Shown here: positions 32,426-42,851 of the stretch, piece by piece
How the letters are laid out: each line of letters begins with the position of its first letter
How positions within the stretch are numbered: the first letter of the stretch is position 1
Assembly (NCBI GenBank): GCA_964019335.1
Contig: OZ025685.1
Coordinates: forward strand, 436,001-500,000
Length of the DNA: 64,000 nucleotides
Direction of reading: 5' to 3'
Origin: Diplonema japonicum
Lineage: Eukaryota > Euglenozoa > Diplonemea > Diplonemida > Diplonemidae
Notes under the pieces: generated by a model
What the model saw: the letters and a program-made list of their open reading frames with translations, nothing else
What the model was told of the DNA's origin: nothing
Databases searched by the model: none
Program-made: the position numbers and the translations under genes

Positions 32426-32695
32426 GTTTTTTTTTTTGTGATTTATATTTTTCTTTTTATTGTCGATAATTATATTTTGGAAGGAGTTACCCCCCCCCCC
32501 CCCCCCCCCTCCCTGATGCCTGGGTTCCAACAAAAAAAAAAGGAAAAAAGGGCCAGGGACTTTCTTTTTTCTTCCCCTTTCGAGTATAGAAAACCAATGT
32601 ATTTTCTTTTCTTTTTTTTTTTTTTTTTTCCCCTCGTTTTTGTTACCTATTATTTCCATCAATCAATAATACTAAAAAAAAAAAAAAGTTCTCCA

Positions 32696-33226
32696 ATGAC
32701 CATCGATGTCGCTGTGACGGTGCTACCAACGAGGGAGAAGCACGTGCTGAGCTTAGGGGTCGAGACTACATTGGGTGGGCTACGCAGCAACATAGACGAA
32801 GTGACAAGCTTGAGGTGCTATGATATTGAACACGAGGGTGAGACACTGCATGAAAAACAGGACGCACAGTTCTTGAGTGATATTGGTGTGACAGACGAGG
32901 TCACTGTCAGAGTCTCTGAAGAGAAAGCAGCGAAACGGTATCTTTACAAAAACAACATTGACATCAGCCCTCACTCTGTTCTGAGCGCTGCCCACCGGGG
33001 GAATGTGACTGCCCTCAAGAACCTCCTTGCATGCAATGTCACCTTCGACGGCAAAACCGCCTTGGGCGCCACGCCGCTTATACTAAGTTCGAAGTACGGA
33101 CACCTAGCCTGCTGCAAGCTCCTCCTTTCAGCAGGTGCCAAGCCGTGCAGTACCGCGATCAGTCTTGCGCGAAATGGATTGCATACTTCCGTCGCAGATC
33201 TTCTTGAATCCTATCTCGAAGCATGA
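32696..33226 (+). CDS. Small ubiquitin-like/ankyrin-repeat protein
   Basis: 176 residues from ATG 32696; upstream in-frame codons are homopolymeric. The first ~80 residues have the length and strand pattern of a ubiquitin-like fold (IDVAVTVLP, then CYDIEHEGETL, LSDIGV and DEVTVRV). The rest contains ankyrin repeats (SVLSAAHRGNVTALKNLLA, GATPLILSSKYGHLACCKLLLSAGAKP). The gene at 63215 has the same order, with a matching junction (K-AA-R-L then a GI or ID motif). It probably mediates protein-protein contacts; partner unknown. Confidence 0.75.
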   Translation: MTIDVAVTVLPTREKHVLSLGVETTLGGLRSNIDEVTSLRCYDIEHEGETLHEKQDAQFLSDIGVTDEVTVRVSEEKAAKRYLYKNNIDISPHSVLSAAHRGNVTALKNLLACNVTFDGKTALGATPLILSSKYGHLACCKLLLSAGAKPCSTAISLARNGLHTSVADLLESYLEA

Positions 33227-33270
33227 TTTATTTTTCTTTCCCTAGCCTGCTTTGCGTTTTCTTTTTTTTC

Positions 33271-34825
33271 TAAAGGGGGGGCCCGAATAATTCCCTCCCA
33301 AATAATGTGTTTTTTCCCAAATAATTCTTTTTTTTTTCAGGGATTTTTCCACTCCAAATTTCCCAAATAATTCCCGACTCCCTTTCTTTTTTTTTTTGGG
33401 GGGGACCAGGGGGATGGGGGGGTCACATGGTAGTCGTACAACAGGTTTTTCTCAGTTACGCCTGTGCAGGGTACTAGCCTACCTAACCCCTTTTTTGACC
33501 AAAAAGTCGATTTCCGCCTGGTTTTGGGCACTTACAAGCAATTCCTTTGCATTTTGAACAGGGACCACGGGGGTTAGCACCTGGGGGTTATTGTGGGAGA
33601 CTATTTTTCTTAACGCAAGAAGCTAGATGGTTCGTGATGAATGTTCAAAATTTCATAGAACTACTTAGAGGCGCTTTGTGGGTGGCCCGGGTGCTTCTGC
33701 GTTGCCGGAGGGGCACGTGGATTCATGTGTTGACAACTTATCCAGTATTTGCTTTCTTTCATGGCCCGCAATGTCAATATTCCATTCCTGAGCAAGATCC
33801 CAAAGCTGTGCCGTAGCCCACTGGCGGTATTGTGAGGCTGCTTAAGCAAGTAAGAGTGCTGGCCCGGCGAGCTACGAGGCAAAAACCTTATTTTCTTCTA
33901 GAAGATGAGAAATATATTATAGTGCAACATGATCAGACTGGAACGGCCGCCCCGGGGCATCCTCTGCTCAACCCGGCGGACGTGGGAGGCCCTTCTTCGG
34001 AAGGTGCCAGTCGCTTGACCAGTGCTTGTCGAATGCGCGCTATATTTTATTAGTACAAATATAACAATCGATTGAAAAGGAAAAGTACGTATTGTGAAGC
34101 TGCTTCTGTGTGGCACCGGCGATTCAGACCTCCCGCCATTTTGAGGGGTTAGGGGGGGCTGCGGCATGCCCCAAGCAGCCGAGGCGGGACGTTGGTTGAT
34201 GAATGCAGCAGAGCGCCGAATCAACATGGCACTGTGGGTAGGGCAGGCACATGAGAAAGGTCATGCAACTGCTCGGCACCTTTAGCTGTATGCGATCTCG
34301 CGGCTACCTTCCAGGTAGTTCCGAGGAGACCATACAGCTGAGGGCACTTAGCGAAGTAAGCACTTTGAAGGAGTCGGGCTTTAGACAGTGCAGCACAGAA
34401 CATTGTTGCGGGTGTTACAATGGACACTGCACCTGACGAGACTCTAGCAGCCTCCCAAGCCCTTGCAGCTTCTCAAGCCCTGACAGTTTCTCAAGCCTCT
34501 CAGACCCCTGCAACCTCCCAGCAACCACCTAACGCCAAAACCAGGCGGTTTGTCTGCAACGTTTGTGGGTTCTCCACAGCCTGGGAGAAAAACTGTTAAA
34601 AGATTTCCCTTGGAAAAAAAAAGGGCATGAAAAATCTTGGCACGATTTGGCATGTTAAGATTTCCGAAGTGCTCTAAGCCCCGCTCCCTGCTTTCCATGT
34701 GGCAGGCTCCCCAGCCCAAATAAGTACAACCCAAATAAGTGTATTCCAAATAATTCTTTTTTTTTTTGGAGCCCAAACACCCCCCCTCCACTGCCCAAAG
34801 GGATTATTCGGGGGGGCCCTTTACC
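33271..34825. mobile_element. Decayed 1.55-kb element with terminal inverted repeats
   Basis: The left end (33271-33296, TAAAGGG, then GAATAATTCCC) is an inverted match to the right end (34797-34825, GGGATTATTCG, then CCCTTTA). Next to the ends are several CCAAATAA(T/G) motifs (33296-33375 and 34726-34755). The interior is complex sequence of ordinary base composition, unlike the surrounding homopolymers. It holds a short ORF ending in a broken C2H2 zinc finger (34420-34599) and other short frames, e.g. from 34199. This looks like a degenerate DNA transposon. Class and target-site duplication are not determinable by eye. Confidence 0.55.
34420..34599 (+). pseudogene. Transposon-type zinc-finger ORF remnant
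   Basis: 59 codons: four SQA-type repeats (AASQAL, TVSQAS), a Pro/Gln linker, then RRFVCNVCGFSTAWEKNC and a TAA. The C-x2-C half of a C2H2 or BED-like finger is present but the His half is missing. A one-base shift at the stop would continue with basic residues. It sits inside the TIR-bounded segment, so it is most simply the N-terminal relic of a transposon-encoded protein. Confidence 0.45.
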
Positions 34826-35024
34826 TTTTTTTTTTTTTTTTTTTTTTTTTTTGTTATTCCACAACAAGAAGACGACGCACCGTTCTTTTTTTTTTTGTTT
34901 TTGTTTTGTTTTGTTTTTTTGTTTCGTTCCGCAAAAAAAAAGGAAAAGGAAATATTCAAAAACGCGGAAGGGTGAAGGGTAAGGGGAATAATAATAACAA
35001 AAGAAAAAAAAAATAATAAAAGAA

Positions 35025-36044
35025 ATGAGTACCGACGCTGACATGAAGATATACCAGCGTAGGGGGCACCTCGGCAGGGCCTTCCCACGTGTGCAGCCCT
35101 ACTTACTAAACTGTTGCGCAAACGATTCCTTCGGTTTGGACTTGGAGGGGATGCTGAAGTTGATGAAAGAGAAGTGGCTTCCGATGGAAGAACGGCTCAC
35201 GTCCGAAAGGGCGAAGCTGGTGGCTGTTCTGGAGGAGAACCCGCCCAGCTGCTACGTCGAGGAAGAGGAAGGTTCCGGGGAAAAAAAAGCGGTAAAAAAA
35301 AAGAAGAGCCGGCTGCAGGGCGGCGGTGGGGTTACAAAGAAGGTCAGCAAGCCAGCACCCAAGCAAGGCGGGGAATGGGCCCCAACATCAGAACAAGCTG
35401 TTGCGGTAGCACGGCCTATTGGAAAATCAAAGATTGACGTGATCCGCCCTGGGTTAGTAATCATGAAAAAGATCATCCCTCTTGAAGCACAGCAGCACTT
35501 CGCAGACGTCTCTGTCTCCTTGGGAACCCCTACCAACGGACTGTCAGGCGGATGGTACACCGCCGACAAGTCAGGTGGGAAGAACTGGAACACCGGAGAG
35601 GGATGGGGGCAGATGACAGAGTCCATGAAATCCTTCCCAAAGCAGTACCGGGACCTCTGCTCGAATTTCCTTAGAATGGCCACCGCCAGCACAGACCTCC
35701 CATGGATGGACCCTGATCTCGTTCTCCTCAACTTCTACACCCCCGAGAACCCAGGTATCTACTGGCACCGCGACAATTCTGCACAAGAAAAGCGTTCTGT
35801 GGAACTTGGTCTTCCTGTTGTCTCAGTTTCTATAGGCGACTCCTGCGTCTTTGCCTGGCACCCTGAACCCGAGAACCCTGTCCAGGAGCTTGTTCTTGAC
35901 TCAGGAGATGTGCTCATCTTTGGCGGCCCCTCGCGACTCATCCTCCACTCCGTCCCTAAGATCTACGCAAACACCGCGCCCAAGGGACTAAAAATGCCGA
36001 AGGGAAGGCTAAACATCACCTTCCGAGACCAAAGCACGGCGTGA
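35025..36044 (+). CDS. AlkB-family 2-oxoglutarate/Fe(II) dioxygenase
   Basis: 339 residues. The N-terminal ~130 residues have a Lys-rich linker. The catalytic double-stranded beta-helix follows: NFYTPENPGIYWHRDNS with the HxD iron ligands (His247, Asp249), the distal His in ILHSVPK (~307) and RLNITFRDQ (~328-336), the RxNxTFR signature that binds 2-oxoglutarate. SGDVLIFGGPSR matches the usual AlkB segment before the distal His. By family it oxidatively demethylates alkylated DNA or RNA bases, or possibly protein. It is closest in motif style to bacterial AlkB/ALKBH1, but substrate is not predictable. The next ATG is only 53 bases after the stop. Confidence 0.92.
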   Translation: MSTDADMKIYQRRGHLGRAFPRVQPYLLNCCANDSFGLDLEGMLKLMKEKWLPMEERLTSERAKLVAVLEENPPSCYVEEEEGSGEKKAVKKKKSRLQGGGGVTKKVSKPAPKQGGEWAPTSEQAVAVARPIGKSKIDVIRPGLVIMKKIIPLEAQQHFADVSVSLGTPTNGLSGGWYTADKSGGKNWNTGEGWGQMTESMKSFPKQYRDLCSNFLRMATASTDLPWMDPDLVLLNFYTPENPGIYWHRDNSAQEKRSVELGLPVVSVSIGDSCVFAWHPEPENPVQELVLDSGDVLIFGGPSRLILHSVPKIYANTAPKGLKMPKGRLNITFRDQSTA

Positions 36045-36097
36045 CACCCCTTCCCCCCAGGTAGCCCCCATTTTTTCCGCACCTTACCTTCAGGGGA

Positions 36098-36439
36098 ATG
36101 GGGGGGTTTTTATCTTTTATTTTATTTTTTGACATCGACAAGAAGGCGGTGAGGATCAAGCGGATCCTGGATACGCTGCAAGCGACATGGATGAGGGAGA
36201 AGAGGAGACGCGCTTTTCCGGCGCAGTCATGCAAGAACGTGAGATCACTACGATCCATTGGCCGCGACCACGTCGTTGGCTTTGATAGGAGGGCCCTGTT
36301 TGCATCGGGGCTGACGGCGACCAAGCTGAAAGGACTGAGAGAAGATTACCGGAAAGAAAGGATTGGAAGATATAAACGACAGCTAGGCACTACGGTGGGT
36401 AGCTGGGAACGACCCCAAAAGGGGAGCATCATAAGGTAG
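36098..36439 (+). CDS. Hypothetical basic 113-residue protein
   Basis: It begins at ATG 36098, five bases after CAG (CTTCAGGGGAATG), a plausible splice acceptor, and closes with TAG. A short hydrophobic start (MGGFLSFILFF) precedes a strongly basic helical body (KKAVRIKRILDTL, WMREKRRRAF, LKGLREDYRKERIGRYKRQ). The composition is unlike the surrounding homopolymers, so I think it is real. Basic charge and size fit a ribosomal or organellar protein, but no family is recognised. It is squeezed between AlkB (53 bases upstream) and the next gene (127 bases downstream). Confidence 0.55.
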   Translation: MGGFLSFILFFDIDKKAVRIKRILDTLQATWMREKRRRAFPAQSCKNVRSLRSIGRDHVVGFDRRALFASGLTATKLKGLREDYRKERIGRYKRQLGTTVGSWERPQKGSIIR

Positions 36440-36566
36440 GCACGCCGGTTTTGTTGCGGTTGACGTTTGGTCTAAAAGCAATTTTTTTAAAAAAAAGGAG
36501 GGGGGTGGGGTGGAGGAGGAAAGGTGGCTCCAAAACGTTATTAGAAATAAGAAGAAGAGAACAAAA

Positions 36567-39270
36567 ATGGCAATGCCGACCACGTTGTGGGAGGAGATGC
36601 TGCAGCGGTTGCGAGTGGAGAACACGAGTCTCAGCGAAATAGGAATGTGCACGGAAGAGGTAATAGGAGAAGTCCTCCGGGATTTGGGGTTCAGCGGGCT
36701 TCAAAGGGCGAAGCTCCAGACGGAGTGGGCAAAGAGAGTGACGGGAGTGGCTGTGGAGAGAAACGTGCTGATGGACGGAGAGTACGGGACACGGGGACTG
36801 GAAGTGGCACGCGTAGACAGGGTGACGAACCCTTTCTGCGAAGAGAAGCTGCAGCATCACTGCGAATCGACGTCGGAGAGCTACTCTAAGCTGTGGCTGC
36901 GGCCCGACTACGGCAACGTAGATGTTGATGATGTGCTGCTGAGCGGCTTCACTACGGAGATGAGCCCCGTCTATGTGTCCATGCTCCCTCCGCCGCAATC
37001 TTCCCGCATCCTCCTCTGCAAGGTGATAACCACTTCCCTCACTGACACCTACGAGGACGGCCACCTCTATGCAATTCACAACCCTTACCAGATTGCTCCT
37101 TGCTACCTTCTCTCCATCCGCACCTCTGTCGCTCGTGACCGTCCTGTTGTCCACAGGGAACTTGTGTCTCCTTCTTTCGACAGGCACACCTCACCTTTCA
37201 GGACTGCTCCCGAAGTCGTCCCCGAACCTGTCATGGAACGGATCCCACCACCACCTCCTCTCCTCTCACAGCCTCTTGTGGCAAGATGCACCAAAGATGA
37301 TACCCTCCGGCTTTTAAATAGCACAAAGAAGCTTATGTCTGTCATGTCCAAGCCTGTGGTCTACCGGCCTCCCCCCATGCCCCTGTCGCCTGTTCAAATA
37401 GAAGAAGCGAAGCGTTATGCCGAAATGGAGATCAGGCCGCCAACACCACCTCAACAGGAAAAGGTAGCGGAGGAGGAAGAAGAAAGGGAAGGGGAGGAGA
37501 ACGAAGGAGAAGAAAACAATGACAACGATGAGGAAGGCACCGTCAGGGGTAGCGAGAGGAAGGATGCACGTCTGACTATCAGGTCAGAAATCGTCCTTCC
37601 CACTCCTGCGTCCATGCCGGCCTCAACGGGCACCCGGCCAGGTACCGCCACACGTGGCACCATCGAAAGTGTACGCCCGACGACCACAGCCACCAGCAGC
37701 AACCGCCAAACCATGGACACTTCGATGCGGCAGACAACAGCTTCTGCGCGTGCTACTGGAAGCACCCATTTACCTGTCACCACCAACCCTGACCGGTCAA
37801 GCAGGCAGACTGCCACGAACGAAGCACCGACACCTTTGCGCACAGAGGGCTCTGACGAGGAGGACCCCGACTTTGCTTCTAGCCTGAAGAGGTCCTTTGT
37901 GCGGTCATCCATGAAGACGGGTGACAGTCAAGGACTGAAGACGGTGGTTTTGGGAGACTTCGCACTGCAACCAGCTTCGCGAACGGAGTCCGAAGCTTCC
38001 GAGTCCAACAGGCTGTCGTTGGGGGATAACCCTAAACTGCTGCAGACTATGGGGGCCTCGACCATGGACGGCGAGTCCCCGAAGGTCAGTATACAGGCTC
38101 CAGATGAGCTAGTCCCCGTGCTGTACGTTGACACGACGATGGTAGCTGAAGAGCCTGTGCCCTCAGCTGCTTCAGCATCGGCCACTCCTGTGTTACCTAC
38201 TCCCACAGCTCTCACACCTGCAATAACCTCAGTGCAAAGCACCACCGCATCGATCAAGAACCACAATGCACCATATGTCGGCGTAGCCCAGTCTGCGACC
38301 ATCTCCTCTGTGCACACGTCGCCCCTCGTCCCGGAGATACCAGAGCGGCCGCCGCCTGGAAGGCTGGATGAATACAACAACATGTTCAAGCAGAACGTGG
38401 GGCCTATCAAAAAGGCGCTTGCAACAGGGAACCCTGAGGACGTAGTGCAGGAGGCGGTAGATATGGGGTACTCGTTCCCCATGCCGCCCAGCCCGACACC
38501 GAAGCTGAACCCAACTACACTAGGAGAGCCACAAGATGAGAACGAGGAGGTTGAAGAGCCGAAGGTGAGGCCCATGGAGGAATGGGAGATCAAGGTGCAG
38601 CACGCGCTGAGCCGCATCAAGACGCTGAACGTGAACCAGAAGCCGATGCATGTGAAGCGGAGCGGCGTGCTAGCTAACTGCTTCACGCCTGGATCGGCGT
38701 ACACAGGACGCAGCGAGCCCATCCCTGCTGCAATCACACCGTCGGCATATATGAACGCACCGCACATTAAAACACCGCCGAACAACGGGAAGAGCTTCCT
38801 GGTGGAGTCATCTCCAGAACCAAGGCATGTGAGCCCTGTGCGGAACGGTCCAAGCATGAAGTCGCACGCGAAGACGACAGAGACAGTCGACGTGACACAA
38901 GGGCTGCTGGGCACCGTGGCAGGGTACGGGGGTGGCGAAGGTGTTCTGTCTGAGCCGCCGCCGCCTCACCTGGGGATGGACTTCGGTGAGACACTCATGG
39001 TATGGGTTCTTGTGTAGAAACCTTTTCACTTCATTACAACCGCAGAAAATCGAAGCGTGCACAAAGGCTGACTTCGACGCAGTCTCCTCAAAGATCGAGA
39101 CTCTAAAGGGAAAGATGGAAGCCACCCACCAATCATGGACAACGACATCGCCCATAAAACTAGCGGCCGACAGGTGGAGGGGTGCCGAGCTGCCTGGAGG
39201 GCTGTGGGGACCGACGTATAAAGCTACGGCTGCCGACTACCATAAGGTGCTGGAGCCTCGGGGTTTTTGA
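36567..39270 (+). CDS. Large Pro/Thr-rich protein of unknown function, two exons
   Basis: Exons 36567-38999 and 39046-39270 give 885 residues. The intron is 46 nt (GTATGG...CGCAG), and splicing avoids an early stop and adds 74 well-formed residues ending PRGF. The N-terminal ~230 residues look ordered: TTLWEEMLQRLRVENTSLSEIGM, then a helix repeat up to EWAKRV, and a beta-rich region. The middle (300-620) is disordered, with acidic EEEEEREGEENEGEE and Thr/Ser/Pro-rich parts. The end has conserved-looking helices (KVQHALSRIKTLNV) and a final tryptophan-rich stretch. No domain recognised; I do not assign a function. Confidence 0.75.
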
Positions 39271-39438
39271 TTCCCCTCCACCCCCCTCCCCTTTTTTTAC
39301 TCTTTTGTTAATCTCCACTTCTCTTGTTGTTGTAATCCACTCCCCCCTTCTGTACAGGCTATTCTTTTTCGCTTTTTTTTTTTTTTTTTTCCATTATCAT
39401 CACCACATTGCATAGGAGGGAGGGGAAGGTTTACAGCG

Positions 39439-41313
39439 ATGATGCGCCTGCAGACATGTCTTGTGCTTGTGCTGTTGGTGTCTGAGTGCACTGCGCACGA
39501 AGATCAAAAATATGACCCCGATGAAAGCATCGCGCTCTTCGCGGACCACCTCGTCCCGGACGCGAACCCCAGCGAGAGCTATCCGTTTTTCGATTTGGCG
39601 TTCTGCAAGCCGACCACCATTGTGGACAAGAAGCAAAACCTTGGCGAAGTCCTGGGAGGGTCCAGGAAGATCTACTACACTAACTACAAGCTGAAATTTA
39701 TGAGAGATGTGCCCACCACCGAGCTCTGCACGAAGACGCTAAGCGTGGAGGAGGTACAGGCATTCAACCAATCGATATTACATTTCTGGCACTTCACCAT
39801 GTACTTCGACGAGATTCCCTTGAAGGCTTACATAGGGGAGTACGACCATAAGGGGAATGTGTACCTTTTCACCCACCACGAGTTCAACCTTTCTTACAAC
39901 AGGGATCGCGTCATCGAGTCACAGATCCACACCACACCTACCCCTGAAGGGAGGGTCCTGCTCACCCCTGGTAAGCCTCTTACCGTTACGTTCACTTACT
40001 CGGCGAAGTGGACGCAGACGTTGGTGCAGTTTGAGGACCGTTCCTCCAACAACCCGAAGGAGATTTACGACGAGGAAATTGACATCCAGTGGTTTTCAAT
40101 TATCAATTCGTTCATCCTCGTTGTGCTCCTGACTTCGTTCCTGGCCTTCATCACCATCAGGCTCCTGAGAAAGGACCTGCAAAGGTAATCCCCCCTCCCC
40201 CCCTCCATTTTTTCTTTTTTTCCCCTCAGGTACAGCGGTATGGACGATGTCGAAGAGCCGGATGAGACAGGCTGGAAGCTTATTCACACTGATGTGTTCC
40301 GGTTCCCGCACAGCCCGTCTCTGTTTTGTTCGATGCTTGGGGTGGGTGTTCAACTGTTGCTCATTTTCCTGTCCATGCTGACGCTCTCCGTGTTGGGTGT
40401 CTTCTACGCACACGGAAGGGGGACTATGTACGCCACCATCATCGTCATCTACTCCCAGACGGCGATAGTCGCTGGCTACATCAGCGGGGCATGGTACAAG
40501 AAGCTCGGCGGGGACCAGTGGGTGCACAACGTCCTCATCACGTGCGGGCTGTTCGTGCTCCCCGTGTTCCTCATCTGGTCGGTCCTCAACAGCATCGCCT
40601 GGGCACAGGGGTCCACCGCGGCACTGCCTGCCGGAACCGTCTTCGGGTTGTTCGCACTGTTCATACTTGTGGCGTTCCCGCTGACTTTGGCAGGTTTGTA
40701 TCATATATTTATAAAAAAAAAGGGAAAAAAAAATATTAAAGGCGCGATTTTCGGTAAGCACAACGGAGGCAGCCTTGACGCACCATGCCGTACAAAGCAG
40801 GTACCGAAGCCGATCCCCCCTGCACCGTGGTGGAGGGGGTCAGTGTATCACATTGCCGTGGCGGGGTTCCTCCCGTTTTCTGCGATTTACGTAGAGCTGT
40901 ACTATGTGTTCATGTCCCTGTGGGGGCATCAGCTGTTCACACCTTACTCGATCTTGTTCCTGGTGTTCGGGATTCTGCTGCTGGTATGAGGGGAGGAGGG
41001 GGGTGAAATGAAACCGACACAGGTAACTGCGTGCATCACCGTTGCACTGACGTACTTGCAACTCTCGATTGAGGACCACAACTGGTGGTGGAGGTCTTTC
41101 TTCAGCGGCGGTGCTACGGGGATGTTCATGTATTCTTACTCCTTCTACTACTGGGCCTTTGAGTCCCATATGTACGGCCTCTTGCAGTTGTCTTTCTACT
41201 TCGGGTACATGTTGATAATCTGCTACGCCGTCTTCCTCATGCTTGGTACCGTGGGCTTCTTCGCCTCGATGGCGTTCGTGAAGCAGATCTACGGGTCTAT
41301 TAAAATTGATTGA
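39439..41313 (+). CDS. Transmembrane 9 superfamily protein, TM9SF1-like, four exons
   Basis: Exons 39439-40184, 40230-40693, 40742-40983 and 41023-41313 give 580 residues, close to animal TM9SF1. Introns are 45 nt (GTAATC...CTCAG), 48 nt (GTTTGT...AAAG) and 39 nt (GTATGA...ACAG). It has a signal peptide, a ~200-residue lumenal domain, then nine hydrophobic helices. Diagnostic blocks: GWKLIHTDVFRFP, the AIFGKHNGG...DAPCRTK loop, PKPIPPAPWW, and GFLPFSAIYVELYY. The C-terminus YGSIKID fits the KxD/E-type Golgi-retention signal. TM9SF proteins act in endomembrane sorting and in delivering Gly-rich transmembrane domains. The second intron keeps the frame and has no stop if retained. CAG lies four bases upstream of the ATG (TTTACAGCGATG). 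Confidence 0.95.
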
Positions 41314-42278
41314 GAAGTTTAATAATAGAAATGGGGGGGGGGGGGGGAGGAGAATGGCATTCTAAGATGCACTTATCTTTTATCGGCATAAGAAACCCCC
41401 CCCCCCCCCCCTCAACTTAATTTTTTTCAGTGTTTTTTTTTTTTCCACATTTTTTTTTTCGCCTCCCTTTTTTTTTTCTTTTTTTTTTTTTCCTCGCCCT
41501 TTCCAAGTTTTTTTTTCTTCTTGTGGGAAAGAAAGAGATTTTTTTTAAAAGAACTGTTTTTTTTTTTCTTCCCCCCCCCAAAGAACACCCATTCATATAA
41601 TAAAACTTAAAAGAAAAAGGAAGAAAGGGGGAGCAAGAAGAGGAAGAGGAAGAAGAAAAAAAAAAGAAAAAAATAGGATAGAAAAGAAAAAAAAAACCAA
41701 ATCCCCCTCCTTAGAGAGGAGGAAAGAAGTAAAGAAAGAAAAAGAAGAGAGAAAGGAGGATAACAGCGCGAGAGCCGATGGGACGGAAAGAAGAAGGAAG
41801 AGAAGGAAAAAAAAAAAAAAAAGAGGGTATAAAAAAAAAAAGAAAGAATACAAAAACCACATAAATTTAATAACTATTCGCAGCTGGTCAAACCCCCCCC
41901 CCCCCCCCCAACCATGATACCTTTTTATCCTTCCCCTTTCTCCCCCTAATAATTTCCTTTTTATAGTTTCACGCCCCCCATGTCTCTAAACCCTGAGCTA
42001 GAGGGAATTTTAGGAAGATTTCGAAACATCTTCCGGATAGTTGGCTGGAGGTTTTTTTTTTTCCTCGAATTCTTGAGTTTCTCGTTCTATCAAAAAAAAA
42101 GATTTTCGACGGGTTTTAGAGATATGGGACGTCATTCCTTTTTTTTTTTTCTCTCGAATTCTTCTTCTTCTTTTTTTTTTTTTACCCTTTTTTTTTTTTA
42201 TATTCAGTTTCTTCATTTCTTTTTAAAAGAGTTTTCATTTTCATTCCTCTTGCTACTTGACCCCCCCCCCCCCCCCCA

Positions 42279-42445
42279 AGGGCTATGTAGGCAAGGAAAC
42301 GTGTTCCCAAGCTTTTTTTTTTTTGAAAATAAGGAAACGAAAACGGAAACATTTCCTTTTTTTTTTGGGGGGGCCGTTTTCCTTATCGTATCTGAAAAAT
42401 AAGGAAACGGAAACGTTTCCCCCGTTTCTAACCAACATAGCCCTA
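42279..42445. repeat. Small inverted-repeat unit (~167 bp)
   Basis: Left AGGGCTATGTAGGCAAGGAA and right TTCTAACCAACATAGCCCT are inverted copies with a few mismatches. Inside, AATAAGGAAACG occurs twice as a direct repeat (~42329 and ~42400). It could be a small MITE-like unit; no coding content. Confidence 0.5.
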
Positions 42446-42489
42446 GGGGTATAAAAAGCCCCAGGCAAAGGTGGTTTTTTCAGTTTTGC

Positions 42490-42529
<40 letters not shown>

Positions 42530-42533
42530 GCTT

Positions 42534-42575
42534 TTCTAAGGCCATTTGGGTGGGTCAAGTCAACTGGCCTTAGAA
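42534..42575. repeat. Hairpin with perfect 11-bp stem
   Basis: TTCTAAGGCCA (42534-42544) and TGGCCTTAGAA (42565-42575) with a 20-nt loop, bordered by an A39 run on the left and T then A runs on the right. It is not followed by a gene terminus on either strand, so a terminator role is not supported. Confidence 0.6.
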
Positions 42576-42851
42576 ACGTGTTTTTTTTTTTTTGAAAAAA
42601 AAAAAAAAAAAAAAAAAAAAAACACCTTCGCATGGGTTTTAGGGGGGGGTTTTGATACTCCCTACCCCTCCCCTTTCAAATTAAAAAAAGAAAAAAGAAA
42701 ACACACACAAAAAAAAAGACCAAATAAAAAAATGAACCAGTAAGGAGAGGGGAGAGAACGGAAAGTAAAAGAAACCAAGGAAAGATACAGGAAGAGAAAA
42801 AAAGGAGGAGAAAAACAAAAATAAAACAAAACCAACAACTAAAAATAAGCT

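Larger units (their letters stand above)
33227..35024. other. Gene-free region occupied mainly by a decayed element
   Basis: Most of the region is the element at 33271-34825 (listed separately). The remaining 34826-35024 is T-rich, then A-rich, leading into the AlkB gene. No intact gene. Confidence 0.6.
41314..42851. other. Low-complexity intergenic region with small inverted repeats
   Basis: Runs of G, C, T, A and purine-rich DNA, then an inverted-repeat unit (42279-42445) and a short hairpin between A and T/A runs (42534-42575). The A-rich, stop-containing stretch 42690-42850 leads to the BEACH gene. No gene seen. Confidence 0.6.

Noticed and set aside
42534..42575. Hairpin as a transcription terminator
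   Set aside because: It lies more than 1.2 kb from the upstream gene's stop in a eukaryote, so a rho-independent-type terminator is not meaningful.
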